DNA of 64,000 nt from Scatophagus argus (taxonomy: Eukaryota > Chordata > Actinopteri > Scatophagidae): positions 9,610,001 through 9,674,000 of the forward strand of contig NC_058501.1 of assembly GCF_020382885.2 (NCBI RefSeq), in the 5' to 3' direction. Shown piece after piece: positions 12,901 through 25,346 of this stretch (the stretch's first letter is position 1; the number at the start of each line of letters is the position of its first letter). The notes beneath the pieces are model-generated. The model worked only from the letters and a program-made list of their open reading frames with translations, was not told where the DNA came from and made no database searches. The position numbers were made by a program, and so were the translations under genes.

Positions 12901-15900
12901 GAGACATAAAAACAAAGAGTGGAAACATCAACAAAGTGAGCATGAAGGAACTTCAAGGACACACCCATCCAAAGCTTCACTTGTCCGTTTGCAAACTCAA
13001 GTTTTGACCTCCTGTTGTGCATTCGGCACACCGTGAATGATACACATCCTGGACCTTCAGCCAGCCACTCCCTCCACACTCACACTCAGTGTCCTGCTAC
13101 CTTAGCCAGCATACCCCTTTGGGTGCCATGGTGTCCCCATGGCAACCTATATTTACCCCACTTGACTACAGAAGAGCACAGACATCGGTTTAGTAGCAGC
13201 TGTGGATTTTGGACACATGCACAAAGGGTGAGTGACACAGAGAAAGACAAAGAGAAATAAGCAAGGAGAGAGAGCAAGGAAAAGACAGAATGAAAGACTT
13301 TCTGTTTGTAAGTAATGAGTACTGGAGACACATGAGCCCAACATTTGTTTGCAGTTGCTAGGCGCACAGCCTCCTAGTTCAGCATACGTCTTGATGCTCA
13401 TATTACCAGCCATGTGGTTAAAAACCCCACCCCACTGCAATGCCAAGTATCTTGGGCTGGCCCAGTAATATTGCCAGTCCCTCTTCAGGTTACAGAGGTG
13501 GTCCACCACAATCTCACCACTGCCTCCGTACATCCAAACAACAACTGCAGAAAACTATAGCGCACTGATGTACAAGCTGCAAGCATATTCATGTTTAAAT
13601 CTCTGAGTTTATTAAACTACATCTACTTTGATCTCTTAGAGATGGTTGTAGCTTTTATGTGTAGGAAAAATGTCACCAATTATGACGTGTTTCTACTTTG
13701 TTTGGTGTGCATCAAATATCAAGGAAAAATTAATCAGGTGTGTTGTGGAGTTCTGTTGAAAACAAACAAATGCCGTGTTTGTATTCAGTTACTCACCAAA
13801 AGGAATCGATGTGTCCTTGTCAAAGCAATGTTTTATATTTTTAATCCAGAAGTGTTTGCATCCTTTTTTACGAACTTGCGGTCTTCTTGTTTCCAGCCTT
13901 TGCTGGCACACTGCAGCTTATCTTGGCCTCTTACTTACCGATGCTGAATAGCAGAACAGTGAAAAAAACACTGGTATCACCTCAATTTGCACCCATGCAC
14001 GTGCATGTGGCTCCTCATGTGTATCCATCACATAAATAAAATGGGGACCCACTCATAGAAAAATACGACAATACTAGAGGTCTGAAAGTCCACAGGGAAC
14101 CTTTAGCAATGCAACAAATGCATACATGCAGTGTATAATAAGAAAGATGGCTGAGGAGACAAGATTACATTTCAACAGATAGCCACTTGTTTCTACAATG
14201 TTCACATGACATGAAACATTGATTTTGGCAAACACCCCCTCCCCAAAAATAGTTTTAACGTGAATCTTCACATGACTCTCTACAACCGACAAAGTTCTAT
14301 AGTTCTATAGTTCTGCAGGCCAACAGCAGTTTGACCTAAAGCCTCATTCAACACACCAAAACACCCAAAATCAATGATTGACTGAATTGTGTTTTACCTC
14401 ACTCAATGGTATGTGGCCATGTGCCACAAACCCTGGGTCAAACTCACAGTATGTGCCTGTTTCTTCCATGTTAGTTTGCACTGTCTGTGAGGTCAACAAA
14501 TAGTTCACTATTATTACAAAACTATTATTGTAGCTCAAGACAGCATGATATTGTGCTTGGTTTATAAACCTAAACAACAATAACAGAAAATCAGCATCAG
14601 CTTGACATTAGCGTCTATTATGGTGTACTGGAGTAATATTCAGTTATACTCTTGGTCAAAAATAAAAAAAAAACTGCAACTGCATTAAATAGTTTATTTA
14701 ACCTCAATCCAGACAGACTGAAAGCTTTAGTGAACTTATCATGTTAGAAAACCCCAACTCTTGGTAACAGTGGAGGTACAGATAGGGTAATTGCCTGAAG
14801 TTCCAGCACTTAAAATGAGAATGTGTTCATCTTGACATTCTTCATCAGGTTGCATGTAACCTGGTTTACCTGATTATCAGCTGACAACTTCTCTATGGCT
14901 ATTAACAGAACCTGGTTAAAGCTCGGTGCAGTCTGTTCCACAGGAGTGCACAGTAGCATAACAACCCAAGGGAGACAAAAACCACACCACACCTCAGGTG
15001 CTAAATGAATTGTTACTCATTGGGATCAATTAGGTTGCTTACACTCCTGTTATTTGAAGGGTTTGTGTTCAGAATGTATTGCAATGACCTAGGGTTAAGT
15101 CAGCAACCAGTGATCCAGGAGTATCTGTTTCACACCTACTTAAAGGAGAGAAATCCACTTACTGTAACAGAAACACACCCCATGCTGTCTACTCCTGGCC
15201 CATGTAGTCATCCAGTCTACTTATGACCAGTGACACAGAGGCGAGCTGTAACAGTTTAACACGCAACATATGTTCCAAGACAACAATAATTATCCAAAAA
15301 CAGAAGTGGAAAGAAAACTTGCACTTCTGTCTGGACAGCTGGAAAAAGTATGTCTGTCCTTTCTTAGGAGAGCTTACTTGGTCAAATATGACTGACACGC
15401 CTGGAGACTTTTCTCAAAAGTATTCTGCCCATACAATCTCAGTTGTTTCGGGCCATTCAGTCTATTTCACCTCAGTCTTCGCCAGCTAGCAACTTTACTC
15501 AAGTACGGTATTTAAGCACAATTTTGAGGCACTTTTACTTTACTTGAGTATTTCCATTATCTACTATTTCACACTTCTACTCGACAACAGTTCAGAAATA
15601 AATATTGTACTTTTTACTCCACTACATTTATTTGATAATTTAAGTTACCAGTTACTTAGCAGATTTACTTTAGTTATACAAAATATGAATTATGATTTAA
15701 TATAACAGATCAACTATATTAAAACATCAGTACCAATTCCATAATTAACTCATTAATGCATCAATAACTGTAAATGAAAAAAGCAGGTGGTCTTAATACT
15801 CATTATGGTGTAAAAGTCAGGCGATTATGCCCTCAGTGTAATTAAGGTGTTTATTGTGGCACCAATATATGAACTGTGCACTAGTTCAAGTTTGTGGGTG

Positions 15901-18900
15901 ACCCACAGTAGATGAAGAAAGGAGAGAAACAGGAAAGAGGAATAATGAAGGTTGGTAAGAAGGACGACAGAAGAATTCTCAGGTGCCACACAGCCGATTA
16001 TGGCTGAAGAGAAACAAAAAAGGGTAGAGAAAAGGGTAGATGGGTGTGGTGCAACATTAGATATGAAAGGACAGAGAGTGTAGAAGCAGAACAGCAGGAA
16101 ATGATAATTAGTCTGGTCCTATTCCCTAAGCTGTGTCCAATTAGAAAGAGCTCCTGCTGGAGAGACAAGAAGAAAAACACTTGTGTTACAGGTATTGTTG
16201 GTTTTGAATAGACATGCACAGGTTAAAGGCACCCCAGGATCCTTCCATCCTAGAAAAACATGTAACGCAAAAGCTGCAGTGCAATATCTTCAATAAGGAC
16301 TTAACCACTGAATCTAGTTTTTGCAGGAAAAGACAAGGGACAAACAGACAACTCAAAAACAAAATGCCTGTTGCCATACATACATGTATGTGCTCCCTGC
16401 TGACAGGTTGCAATGGTTTAGTTGATAAATTACTGACATGGTGGGACAAATGATTATACTTGTTTTCTCTAGTATTGAAAAAGAAGCTAGCAGCATTGTT
16501 AGATGGTTACAAGCATGTAAACCATCACAGTTTGTGCAAGACGAAATGCACTTCAGCGCCTCTGACTTATCAGTCGATATCACTGCTGTGGCACTTCACT
16601 TAGAGGAGTCCGTCCAGTCTGCGTACACACATATGCAGTCCGTCTGTCTTCCTCTCTGACAAACCCACATACCACAGAGACTAACATATGACTGCAAGCC
16701 TCCAGAAATAAATCTTAGCAGTCCATAACAGCTGCATACTAAGAGTACAGCCAGATACACTGTACTAAAGATACTTGAGAGTGATACACTGGTATACTTT
16801 GCTGTTAAAGGTGACAGCCAGTGCTGTCTCTCGCTGGGGGCAGATATAGTCAAAGAAGAGGACAGGCAGAGAATTTGGCTGATAATGTAGTGGAGCCTAT
16901 GGAGCACAACAGTCTATAAATAGAGTCAGTGTAGATATCTCAAATGCTTCCAGTATCACAGCATGGCTGTGGAGTAAATATATTCAGAGAGCTTGTACTG
17001 CTCTGCTATGCTCACAGATCAAGGATCCATTAAATACATTCTACTACTTCTACTGTGCCAGGCCTTTTAGCAAACTCCAACATGGAGCATTAATCACAAC
17101 AGATACTTCTGTAATTGATAATGACATACAGATTAATTAGACTCAAAGTTTATAAGGGTAGCACATAATTAAGATGTTACCTAATTTAGTTCATGTGTTC
17201 AGATGACTAAATCATACACGGAGCAAAGTTTAATAAGCAGGAGCTTTATCAGTCAACCCTGTGCTACTGTATTCCATACACTGACTCCTTGTAAAACCCA
17301 CAAATTGATTTTTTTTGCTCGACCACTTTCAGTCAGTGTGTACTTTGGCAAAGCTTCTATCCCTGCGGAACAAGCTTGAAGAAGCACTGCATCCACAGTC
17401 TCTCTACTTAAAACAGGATGGCGTGAAATAACTGCAGATATTATCAGATACATATCATACCACTGCCAACAAGGTATAGCCTCAAATACTTTTCTCCCTA
17501 TTGCCAATTTCAATTTTCACAGGGATTAAATATAACCCATCATAAAAATAACCATAAACACCCAGATGTGACCACATGACACTAAGAAAATGTCCTCTTT
17601 GGTAAAAGTAAATACAGCACAGCCTCCATGTGAAAAGAAAAGAAAAGAGAAGTACCTTAGTCAGCAGTGCTGAGAGAGCAGCTGACCACATAAACCTTCA
17701 GCTTCTAAAAAAAATCTGAAATGATTTTGTGAAAGATCTGAAGGGTGTGGACCTTGTGTCTGCATTTGTCTCAAAATGTCCCATTATTTCACATATAAGA
17801 CATAGCACTAGGAGACAATGTTATCTTACAATACCAAATCTATCTCTGTGAGTATTTTAAGAAACTGTACGGACTGACTGACGTATATGGCATTTAAATA
17901 TTATGCAAAGAGTAAGACTGACATTTTAATCCAGTAGGTACAGCTTCAAATTAATTTACACTGCTGCTAGCAACTGGTGTTGATGTCTCTCCAAATACAG
18001 TGTTCATGACTGCACACAGACATGCATGTACAGCTGGTAGCCAGTAATTATCTTTGGGTGTGTGCTGAGGATAAACGGACAGTAATTTGTAATCCCATAC
18101 TGTATTTATCTGCAAAATCTGCCAATGTAGTCTTCCTGTGGGTGTGCTTTAAAACTGAATAGACACAAACATGAGATGAACAGATGCATTTAAAATAAAA
18201 CGTATAACCTACCAACGGTGAGGCAGATGACAAATCCAGATGTTGAGAGTGCTAACAGTTTTCTTCTATTCTTTGAAGGTCATGAGGCACCAAATGTACC
18301 AAGTCTGTATGGCAATAAATGGCAACAAATGTGTTTGTCTCATCAAGGGTGTGGATGGTTGATCGTCACCGGGGAACTGAACCATGTGACCAAAGTAAAC
18401 TCACAAGGCTTTGACGTCACACATGATTGTGCCTCCAGGAAAGGCTAATAAAACTACAGCTTTGTAAAACAGTTCAAAGATACAAAAAAGTGAGGAATGC
18501 TATAAAGCACAGAACAAAACCACACTAATCAGAAGCTTCTTGATTCCCTCAACACACAAACAAGCATATAGCTAGACACGTGAAAACATTAGGTCCGGAC
18601 ATGTGGAGAAAAACACTAGTGCAGTAATGATACCTTCATTACTGCACTAGTGTTTTGTGCACACTGTAGGCTTTAAAGTAGGGGAGAAATTAATAATACC
18701 TTTTAAATCCTTTTAGATCACATCCCTGTCATACTGTGCACCTATTTGCCAAAAAAAACTCTCTGCATTTTTATATTGAGATCCAACCATGTTTTGTTCC
18801 TGTTAAACAAAATATGAGGTGCTCATACGTAGGCTTTGAACCAATAAGATCATGCGATCCACCCATCAATCAAAAGAAAACCACCTAAGTGTTTCTGGAG

Positions 18901-19665
18901 GCCAAACTTCGCTGATTAAAGTACAAAATACACTCTGATCATTTTGAATATTTCATAAAGAAAATATTGTGTGGTTTTTCTTCTAATGCCCAACGACTGC
19001 CCTGCCTGAACTTCATGGACTTTCCTTATGAACGGATAGCTTTACGTGTTGCTAAAGTACCTGCTAATTGCTGTTAACTGTACAGGACTCAGCAGCCTCC
19101 GAGTGAACTTGGCTGAACTGAGACTAAACACTACCTTTGAGACCAATGGAGGCCATTTTAGAGGTGGTTTACAGAGTTTCCTGGTGGACAGACTAGTCCC
19201 AGTCCCACTGACACTATTGGCTACAATAAATGTCATCATACACAATATACCTCACAAAACGATCAAAAACGGTGCTGGTTCAAGCCATAGGTATTGAATA
19301 CGTCACAAACATAGAACAACAAGCTCAGGGAAGTATTTTTATCTCATCAATTCTGTCTCAGGTGAGGAAGCAAACTGCCAGATTTTGGATAACACTGATC
19401 TCAGTGCCATGTGAGAAGTCACTACTCTTTTAGTCTCTGGGAGCTGAGGAAGTTGTCTTTTGTGTCCATCCTTAATTACAGGTTTAAAAAGCTCAGAACC
19501 AAGGATTCATTCAAGCAACCCTTCCACACACACGCACACACGCACACACGCACACACACACACGTACACTGCTCAGATTTCAATGGCAAGGTACAAATGC
19601 ATTTCAGTTCCATCAAAAGAGCAGCCTCTCCCTTCCACACTTGTCTGCTCAGTGATCGTGCAGTG

Positions 19666-19754
<89 letters not shown>

Positions 19755-21847
19755 CAGAGAGGGAGAGTAGTTTTATGAGCTGTGATTCACTAGGATTGGG
19801 CTATGTAGTAAAGTAGCAACTCCCTGTGTGATGATGAAACAGAGATCACAACACAAAGGGAGTTGTCATGGTAATTCATGGACAGAAATGTCATACACTG
19901 ACCGGATGAAAAGGCGTCTCAACTCCGCTGCCAGCTGACTCTGTTACCACTCTACTTTGTAATTTGGCCAAAAAGCTCTTGAGTGTCTGAAATCACTGTA
20001 TTTAAGAGTATCTGGTTAAAGGGACCTTTGCCTGAAAGATCAGAGAAGAAATGGGCCAAACCTTAATTCACCTGATCAGCACTCTTTCAAACAGTGTCAC
20101 AGGCTACTCAGGTTGCCACTGAAGAACACCCATGTTTTATTGTGTATGTGTGCTACACTGCTGCTGAGCCTTTACCACACACCTACAGTGTACATGGAGT
20201 ATATAAATTCAGAGTGTCCTGAAAAGTTAAGGCACAATAGACAAAAAGTGTGATCCTTCTACAACGACAGCAGAAAACGATGAACTGAACTCCCAACGTT
20301 AAACAGTAATTACAATTCTGATTTAATGATGAAGTCTGAAACATTTGACTCCACAGTACACTGCTATTACCATAATTAGCACCCAAGTAGCATATACTTA
20401 AACCGGGGCAGGATCATACCAGGTCAGTGAGATATTCACTAAGACACAGCTAAACTACAGATCATAACTTAAGTGATAAAAGTGTATATTAAGTTATTTA
20501 ATAAAAAGTTGTGCAAATCGGTCACGGACTGCAAGCTACTTATATTTCATTTAGGATAAAAAGCCCATACATTTACTTCTCCACATCACAATGACATCTG
20601 AAGGGTCAAAAGCTGATCGCCTTCCCATAAAAACTGCAATGAATATGTAGTAGTACATGGACGCACCTAATACTGGCATATTTTAGCATTCAAATTTAAA
20701 TTGCGCGATTTAAGTTATTTGCTGATGTGGTCGAGAGATGATTCTCCACACAGTCCCCACAGTATGTAATCAGAATCAGAAATACTTAAACTAATAATCA
20801 AATAAAATAAAAGAATAAAAAATCAAATAAATCAAAGACTCGATACTAATCAGAAATAATAACGCAGAATTAATGGGAAAACATCACCACTGTACCATAA
20901 TGTCATTTACTTCAAATAAAAGGTGACTTTCACGTTAGAGATTTTGACTTGTCAGAGTAAGAAAAGCTGAGCTGCTACTAGTAACATTAACAATGGCTCC
21001 CCTTGTATTCAAGTGTCCCAGAAAGACATGACAATGAGCCAGCAATGCACAACCCTGCAACTGACGCAGCTGAACGAATTTCAGCAGTCATTTATCAGAA
21101 TACGTGCAATTGCGCCTCACTACTGTGACATGTCAAAAACACTTACTCACTACCCCAAACAATACAGTTAGACATTAAAAACACACTGTGGATAGAACCT
21201 ACAGTTGTTGTTGTTGCTGTTGCAGCTGTTGTTTCACTAAAAAGGCCGTGTCAGTCTCCCTTCACCAGCAAGCAAATACACTGTTGCACCATGCTTTGGT
21301 CCAGAGCTGTTCATGCTTATTGTGTGAGAGTGGTAAAGAGACTGCAGGTTGATGTGGCTGCTGGAACACTCTCTCTGTTTTCACTACGTACTGTAGAGAC
21401 TACAATGATTTTCAAGTGCTGTGGCCTATTCATTTCGAATAGGCAGTCAATAATATAATAATTAGTTGCTTTATTTCCCCGTGAAATTACTGTTATCGAG
21501 AAAAACACCTGCCAATGACAAACTGTAGGAATGACACATCCACAATGTACGTTTCACTAAAAATACTACAGTCGAGCCATAAATGGCCGGTTGTTTCTGA
21601 ACTGTCCGTATGAGCTGTACACCGTTACAGTGGCTGTTTAAAACGTTACGACGACAATTAATGTAACGGTAATTTTGCGCAGTTTTTAGTAAGGTCAGTC
21701 CGTTTTTAGTAGCTGAAATTAGACAAATTATCTCGAAAGTTCGCATAAAGCTACGCAAACTAATATCAACGTTTAAAGTAACGTGCTGTTAGCCTGTGCT
21801 TACTTTTGAAGGACTTACCCCGAAGGCGGTTTGGTCGACTCGGTCAT
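830..21847 (-). CDS. cobl: cordon-bleu WH2 repeat protein (cobl), N-terminal half, partial
   Basis: Cobl nucleates unbranched actin filaments in neurons and in ciliated or brush-border cells. Joined exons on the minus strand are 21819-21847, 8099-8290, 6158-6368, 3691-3919, (optional 2168-2212), 1292-1380 and 830-901. Every junction has AG/GT sites and compatible phase (total 822 nt, or 867 nt with the optional exon). The protein starts [20 protein letters not shown], a basic proline-rich N-terminus typical of COBL rather than COBLL1. The Cobl ubiquitin-like region follows, with [17 protein letters not shown] and [21 protein letters not shown], then a second block, [19 protein letters not shown] to [26 protein letters not shown] motif comes next. 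The gene runs off the left edge; no WH2 motif is in the window, so the actin-binding C-terminus lies further left. The start is fixed by the good splice donor 29 nt after the ATG and by family resemblance. Family is sure; the terminal small exons are less so. Confidence 0.92.
1292..1380 (-). CDS. cobl: cobl exon with [10 protein letters not shown] motif
   Basis: This exon is 89 nt, entering in phase 1 (split Asp) after TTTTTTTTTCACAG and leaving in phase 0 at GTAAGA. It encodes [20 protein letters not shown] and on to RRKSK. The basic KKxFLGxF patch is found just after the Cobl domain in COBL proteins. Confidence 0.85.
2168..2212 (-). CDS. cobl: possible cobl cassette exon, 45 nt
   Basis: A 45-nt open segment lies between a TTTTCCAG acceptor and a CAG/GTATTAG donor. 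It is phase 1 on both sides and would add [15 protein letters not shown] without disturbing the frame between the exons at 3691 and 1380. I infer a skippable micro-exon. It was found from splice sites and phase only; chance is not excluded. Confidence 0.45.
3691..3919 (-). CDS. cobl: cobl exon: Cobl domain, second block
   Basis: This exon is 229 nt, entering in phase 0 and leaving in phase 1 at GTAAAC. It encodes [20 protein letters not shown] through [14 protein letters not shown]. The conserved NY..QK.VVRV.P.VPL and [14 protein letters not shown] signatures of COBL/COBLL1 are all present. Confidence 0.92.
4891..4934. repeat. inverted repeat, 17-bp arms, 10-nt loop
   Basis: The left arm 4891-4907 (AACACCAGACTACCATC) pairs with 4918-4934 (GATGGTATTCTGGTGTT) at 16 of 17 positions, around a 10-nt loop. 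It lies in a cobl intron. It could be a foldback or MITE remnant or a small RNA hairpin; no family recognised. Confidence 0.8.
6158..6368 (-). CDS. cobl: cobl exon: Cobl domain, first block
   Basis: This exon is 211 nt, entering in phase 2 and leaving in phase 0 at a GTGAGT donor. It encodes [19 protein letters not shown] through [19 protein letters not shown], the first conserved block of the Cobl family domain. The acceptor side lies in a long polypurine (plus-strand) tract. Confidence 0.92.
6370..6500. repeat. polypurine GA/GGGA tract
   Basis: A low-complexity purine run (GAGAGAGGG, GGAGGGAGGG and similar) lies directly upstream, in transcript sense, of the cobl exon ending at 6368. On the cobl strand it is pyrimidine-rich and so extends the polypyrimidine tract of that acceptor. 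Confidence 0.8.
8099..8290 (-). CDS. cobl: cobl exon: proline-rich N-terminus
   Basis: This exon is 192 nt (64 codons), phase 2 on both sides. It follows a CTCGTAG acceptor and ends before GTGAGA. It carries [19 protein letters not shown] and then the start of the ubiquitin-like Cobl region ([20 protein letters not shown]). The basic-plus-polyproline stretch is the type of sequence COBL uses to bind SH3 proteins; that role is family knowledge. Confidence 0.88.
8476..8738 (+). mobile_element. tRNA-derived SINE
   Basis: The 5' part is tRNA-like, with an A-box-like TGGATCAGCGG and a B box GGTTCGATTCC. The body contains CTTGAGCAAGGTACCTAACC and GGGTTAAATGCAGAGCACAA, both familiar from fish SINEs. 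A CTTTCAT/TTTCATC repeat tail ends it. A possible 6-bp target duplication, CTAAGT, flanks it (8470-8475 and 8739-8744). It is not a functional tRNA gene. Family name left open. Confidence 0.88.
11131..11266 (-). mobile_element. internally deleted SINE-like repeat
   Basis: Read on the minus strand it begins GGTGGCACGGTGGTGCAGTGG, followed by TGAGCACTGTCGCC. It ends ATGGATGGATGGATGG. This is the same family as the copy at 26352-26658, but most of the middle is missing. It lies in cobl intron 1. Confidence 0.75.
15490..15690. repeat. teleost dispersed repeat (ACTTTACTTGAGTA type)
   Basis: It contains TTTACTTTACTTGAGTATTT, CTTCTACTCGACAAC and GTACTTTTTACTCCACTACA, a phrase order I recognise from a very common fish interspersed repeat. 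The copy is diverged and no termini could be fixed. Confidence 0.6.
18610..18656. repeat. perfect 21-bp inverted repeat, 5-nt loop
   Basis: Arms 18610-18630 and 18636-18656 are exact reverse complements (outer end AAAACACTAGTG) around the loop TACCT. It lies in cobl intron 1. The loop is shorter than in usual microRNA precursors. A foldback element or a recent palindrome is more likely. Confidence 0.93.
19668..19748. repeat. compound (GT)n(GA)n microsatellite
   Basis: An uninterrupted GT run (about 19668-19696) is followed by a GA run (19697-19748). A CACACACG tract lies nearby at about 19527-19566. It is in cobl intron 1 and likely length-polymorphic. Confidence 0.95.
21819..21847 (-). CDS. 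cobl: cobl first coding exon
   Basis: This exon is 29 nt long and encodes [10 protein letters not shown], with the last codon split. It ends in a consensus GTAAGT donor (21818-21813). It joins in phase 2 to the exon at 8290, giving the continuous [14 protein letters not shown] that matches the COBL N-terminus. The intron between them is about 13.5 kb, a usual layout for a regulated vertebrate first intron. Confidence 0.88.
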
Positions 21848-23995
21848 TGCAGTGATTACGATACAATTTCAACAGATGATAGCGGCCACAATCCGCCGTT
21901 GCTCTTACACACGGTGGATATCCATAGTGCTATCACCTGCGAGATAGCCGAGAGAGCAGATCAGAGTTAAATGAATTTGCACCGGTCGGTTTTTCTGACA
22001 TGCCTAAAGCAATAAAACTGCATGTTTCTTGACAAAAGAGCAACTTTGTATTTTCTATAACAAGTCCAACAAGTGACAGTGCGCAGAGATGACAGTCCAG
22101 TCTAGGTGAAGCACAAAGACACTGAAAGCTCCTTACAATACAAGAATCTATATATGTTTTGTATTTTAAGTCCAGCTTACTTTAGTCCAAAAGGTTTTAC
22201 TGAGCCATTCCGTGGACTGAGTTACTTGTCAAATCCACTTGATATAATCTTCGTATGCCCCCGGTTGATTTTCACTCGAGCGAGGTCAAGCCAACCGAAT
22301 ATAATACACGACACGTCCGGTCCAGCGTTTCAAAATAAAGGTTCCTAAACGAATTAAGCGGTTTTTGTTTTCATTTCCTTTATATATTTCACCAGCCCAT
22401 AAAAATCTCACGAAAACAATGGCGGGGTGACAGGAATAGGAATACTTTCCTATATCCTATGTTCTGATACATAAAGTGGCACAGCATGCGGTTAGTTAAG
22501 CTGTTTAGCTGCCTGTTTAACGCCCCGTCTCAAATCGAAATACCGCTTTTCCACTTAGAAGGTAAGGCGGCATTATTTCTCGTCTTGCAGCAGCGTTTGT
22601 CTAACTTGACATAACTCTCTCCAGCCCGCCTTCGTCAGCAACTCTCACGTCAATCATCCTCATTGGGAATTCACTGAGCGCCAGCTGCACAGCGACGGCA
22701 GAAGCATACAAGGACACCACAAATAAACAGAAAAGCAATCAATACAACGCGAAAACTCAGTAAAATGTGGCTTCGTAATCATCATTATTAGTAGTATTGT
22801 TATTAGTATTATTATTATGCCTATTATTGTGATTGTTGCACGTTAGATTTACGTATAAGTTAACAAACATTTCAGTCGTGATTTGAACAATTTCTATACG
22901 CTCATTTAAATTCTATGATGAAAGTTCAAATCTTTTCTCCCGGCATGCTTTGTGCTATCTTGTCCATGCAACCTCCCTGCACATCTAACATATGATTCTA
23001 CACCACAAGAGGTCACTCACGGAGCACTCGACAATGTTACCTCAAATCTATCTGTTGCGTGATTTTCACAGAGTTAGAGATTAGATAACCAGCAGAGATG
23101 GGCATCATTTTGCTTTACAGAAGTTATGGTAACAACAAAAAGTAAGAGAAAAGGAAGAATGTCTCTGTAAGAACAAAAATGAGATGAAAAAACTGCGCTA
23201 AAGGTGGCGTAACACAGCACACAATCAGTCACACTGCATCAAGTCTGAAACAGTATCATTACATGGACACCAGGTGCCTTAAGAAAATGTTTTGGTGACC
23301 ATATTTTGGACCTCCCCCCTCCCCCTCCCTCCCTCTAATAGCTGAAGCAAACACTAAATAGCAATATTTGAGCAAACACAGTAATCTGTTACAGCTACAA
23401 TTTGTGGTGCCAATGAAAGAGTAGTAGTAGTCATTTGAAATGACTGGTCGACTGGTGATTGATGGTCAGATATTTTTCTAATCAAACCAGACTATGACCA
23501 GACCTACACAGAAATTATAATTACTCTAATAAAGACTTCTCTCAATTGCAAAGGAGTAAAAGAGCTATTTAAGAGCTTTTAATCTATTGATTAATTGATA
23601 CTTTCATGCCTACTTTTCATCAAGTCAACCTCACACTCTTTACTTGTGCATCTATATTCTAAAAATATGGACATATTTATGGCGGTCATCAGCGGTTATG
23701 TTTTTTAACAGTGAAGGTCTGACACTTTATGTCCATTTTAATTTAGGAGACTAAGTCAAGTATGTGTGAACTTTGAGTTGCTGATAAGGATCTTACATTC
23801 TCACTTAGGGACGTACAGGAAACAACATCTGAACTTCTCTTTCTGTAAGAGGGTACTGTTGAATTTCACACAGTCAGTTCATCACTGTGCATTTGACGAC
23901 AGCACATCCTTAAAGACCTGGAAAGAGGGATAAGGAGCCTTGGAGTACAGCTAACGGCGATACCTGATAGGAAAAGGCATCACTGAGATATCACC
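21848..23995. promoter_or_regulatory. head-to-head intergenic region, cobl and receptor A
   Basis: About 2.1 kb separates the divergent cobl and first receptor start codons. The cobl-proximal part (about 21.85-22.7 kb) has more CpG than the flanks, as expected around a vertebrate promoter. No TATA box could be assigned. The rest is AT-rich with no gene. Transcription starts are inferred, not seen. Confidence 0.5.
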
Positions 23996-25303
23996 ATGTC
24001 AGGTGAATGCATTTTAACAACTGTGCATTTTGGCGTAATGTAAACATAGCTCAACCTGTTTTTGACTTGTTAAAGAAATGTCTTGTGTGTGATGATTTGT
24101 CAAACCAGAACCTTAATACATTTCCATAACTTTTACTTCTGTTTTTCTTTTGAATCCGAATCCAGTAATGCAGTATACATAATGATTTCTTTGGCTTTCC
24201 ATTATTTCCATTTGGATATTTATTAAATGATGTTTCAAATTCAGAGATTATTCTATTTTTATTGTGTTTAAAAATGTTTGTGAAGTGAAGAAATAGAAAA
24301 TATTGGCTATGAACCGAGCCTTTCAAAATTGTTCTTTATATACTTGTCTACTGAGATAGACAAAATGATAGTAACAATAATAGTAATAAGTAGTTCAGAG
24401 GAATCTAATAATTTCTAGTAATTTCTAATCTCTAGTTTCAAATACTTGAGGATCTAAATGTATCTATGTTGAGCACATCTAAAAAGATAGTCTGATAACA
24501 TAAATCAAACAGACAGAATGAGAAGGAAACTTTTTTGTGCACCTGCTGAAACTAGCAGGAAGATGATGAGCTGTATACAGCAAGTTTACATAAGTTTAAT
24601 TTGTCTGCAATGGTGATATAATTTCAAGTTCTTTTTTCCTGAAGTGTTTTCATTATTTTGCGTGCCTCTTGTAGATCAATGCTTAGACATAGCAGTTGTT
24701 TTCAACTATTAGCAGTCAATTTCCCATACAAACCAGCAGATGGCACAATAACCTCCATTATCAACTGTCTGATTTACAAACTTAGAAACGCCTATACTCT
24801 CATTAACAGTGGTAACAATCTGTGAAGTTAGGTTGAGTTTTCCTTGCAGATTTATTGATGTTTTTGGTTTTAACTTCTGATTTTAGATAGCCATCTATAT
24901 ATCTGCCTTTACGCCAATATAGTGGAGTTAGTCTGAATTTAGTTTGTGGCACTCACAGCTTTAAAAAATGATATTTAAAAACTGATGACCCTGATAATCA
25001 CAGACCATGATTTGTGATCCACTGTGAATTGGAACTAGACCTACTTTCCTTTTTTTTATAAAATAAAATAATAATTTAATAATTATTATTATTAATAATA
25101 ATTTATCTATCTGCAGATGATGAAGCGAATGTCACCACCATCACCCCAACCTTTGATTATTCAGAGTATTGGCACACTGACTTTGACTTTGCTCCTTGCA
25201 ACACCAGTGATTTGACAACTTTTGGCAAAGTGTTTCTGCCCATCCTCTATAGTTTGGTTTTCATCCTGGGCTTCATAGGTATGTATGTTTGCATGTGTGT
25301 GTG

Positions 25304-25346
<43 letters not shown>

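Larger units (their letters stand above)
3920..21818 (-). other. cobl introns 1-3, non-coding content
   Basis: Outside the exons listed, these introns hold no convincing coding sequence. Their content is a polypurine tract (6370-6500), a tRNA-type SINE (8476-8738), a SINE-like remnant (11131-11266), an ACTTTACTTGAGTA-type repeat (15490-15690), a GT/GA microsatellite (19668-19748) and two foldbacks (4891-4934, 18610-18656). Long antisense and sense ORFs here are low-complexity or unrecognised. Confidence 0.7.

Noticed and set aside
13153..13533. 126-codon minus-strand ORF with a protein-like stretch ([20 protein letters not shown])
   Set aside because: No family recognised and no splice or codon evidence. 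Half of it is low-complexity Leu/Ser/Cys sequence. It sits in cobl intron 1 and does not fit the cobl phase.
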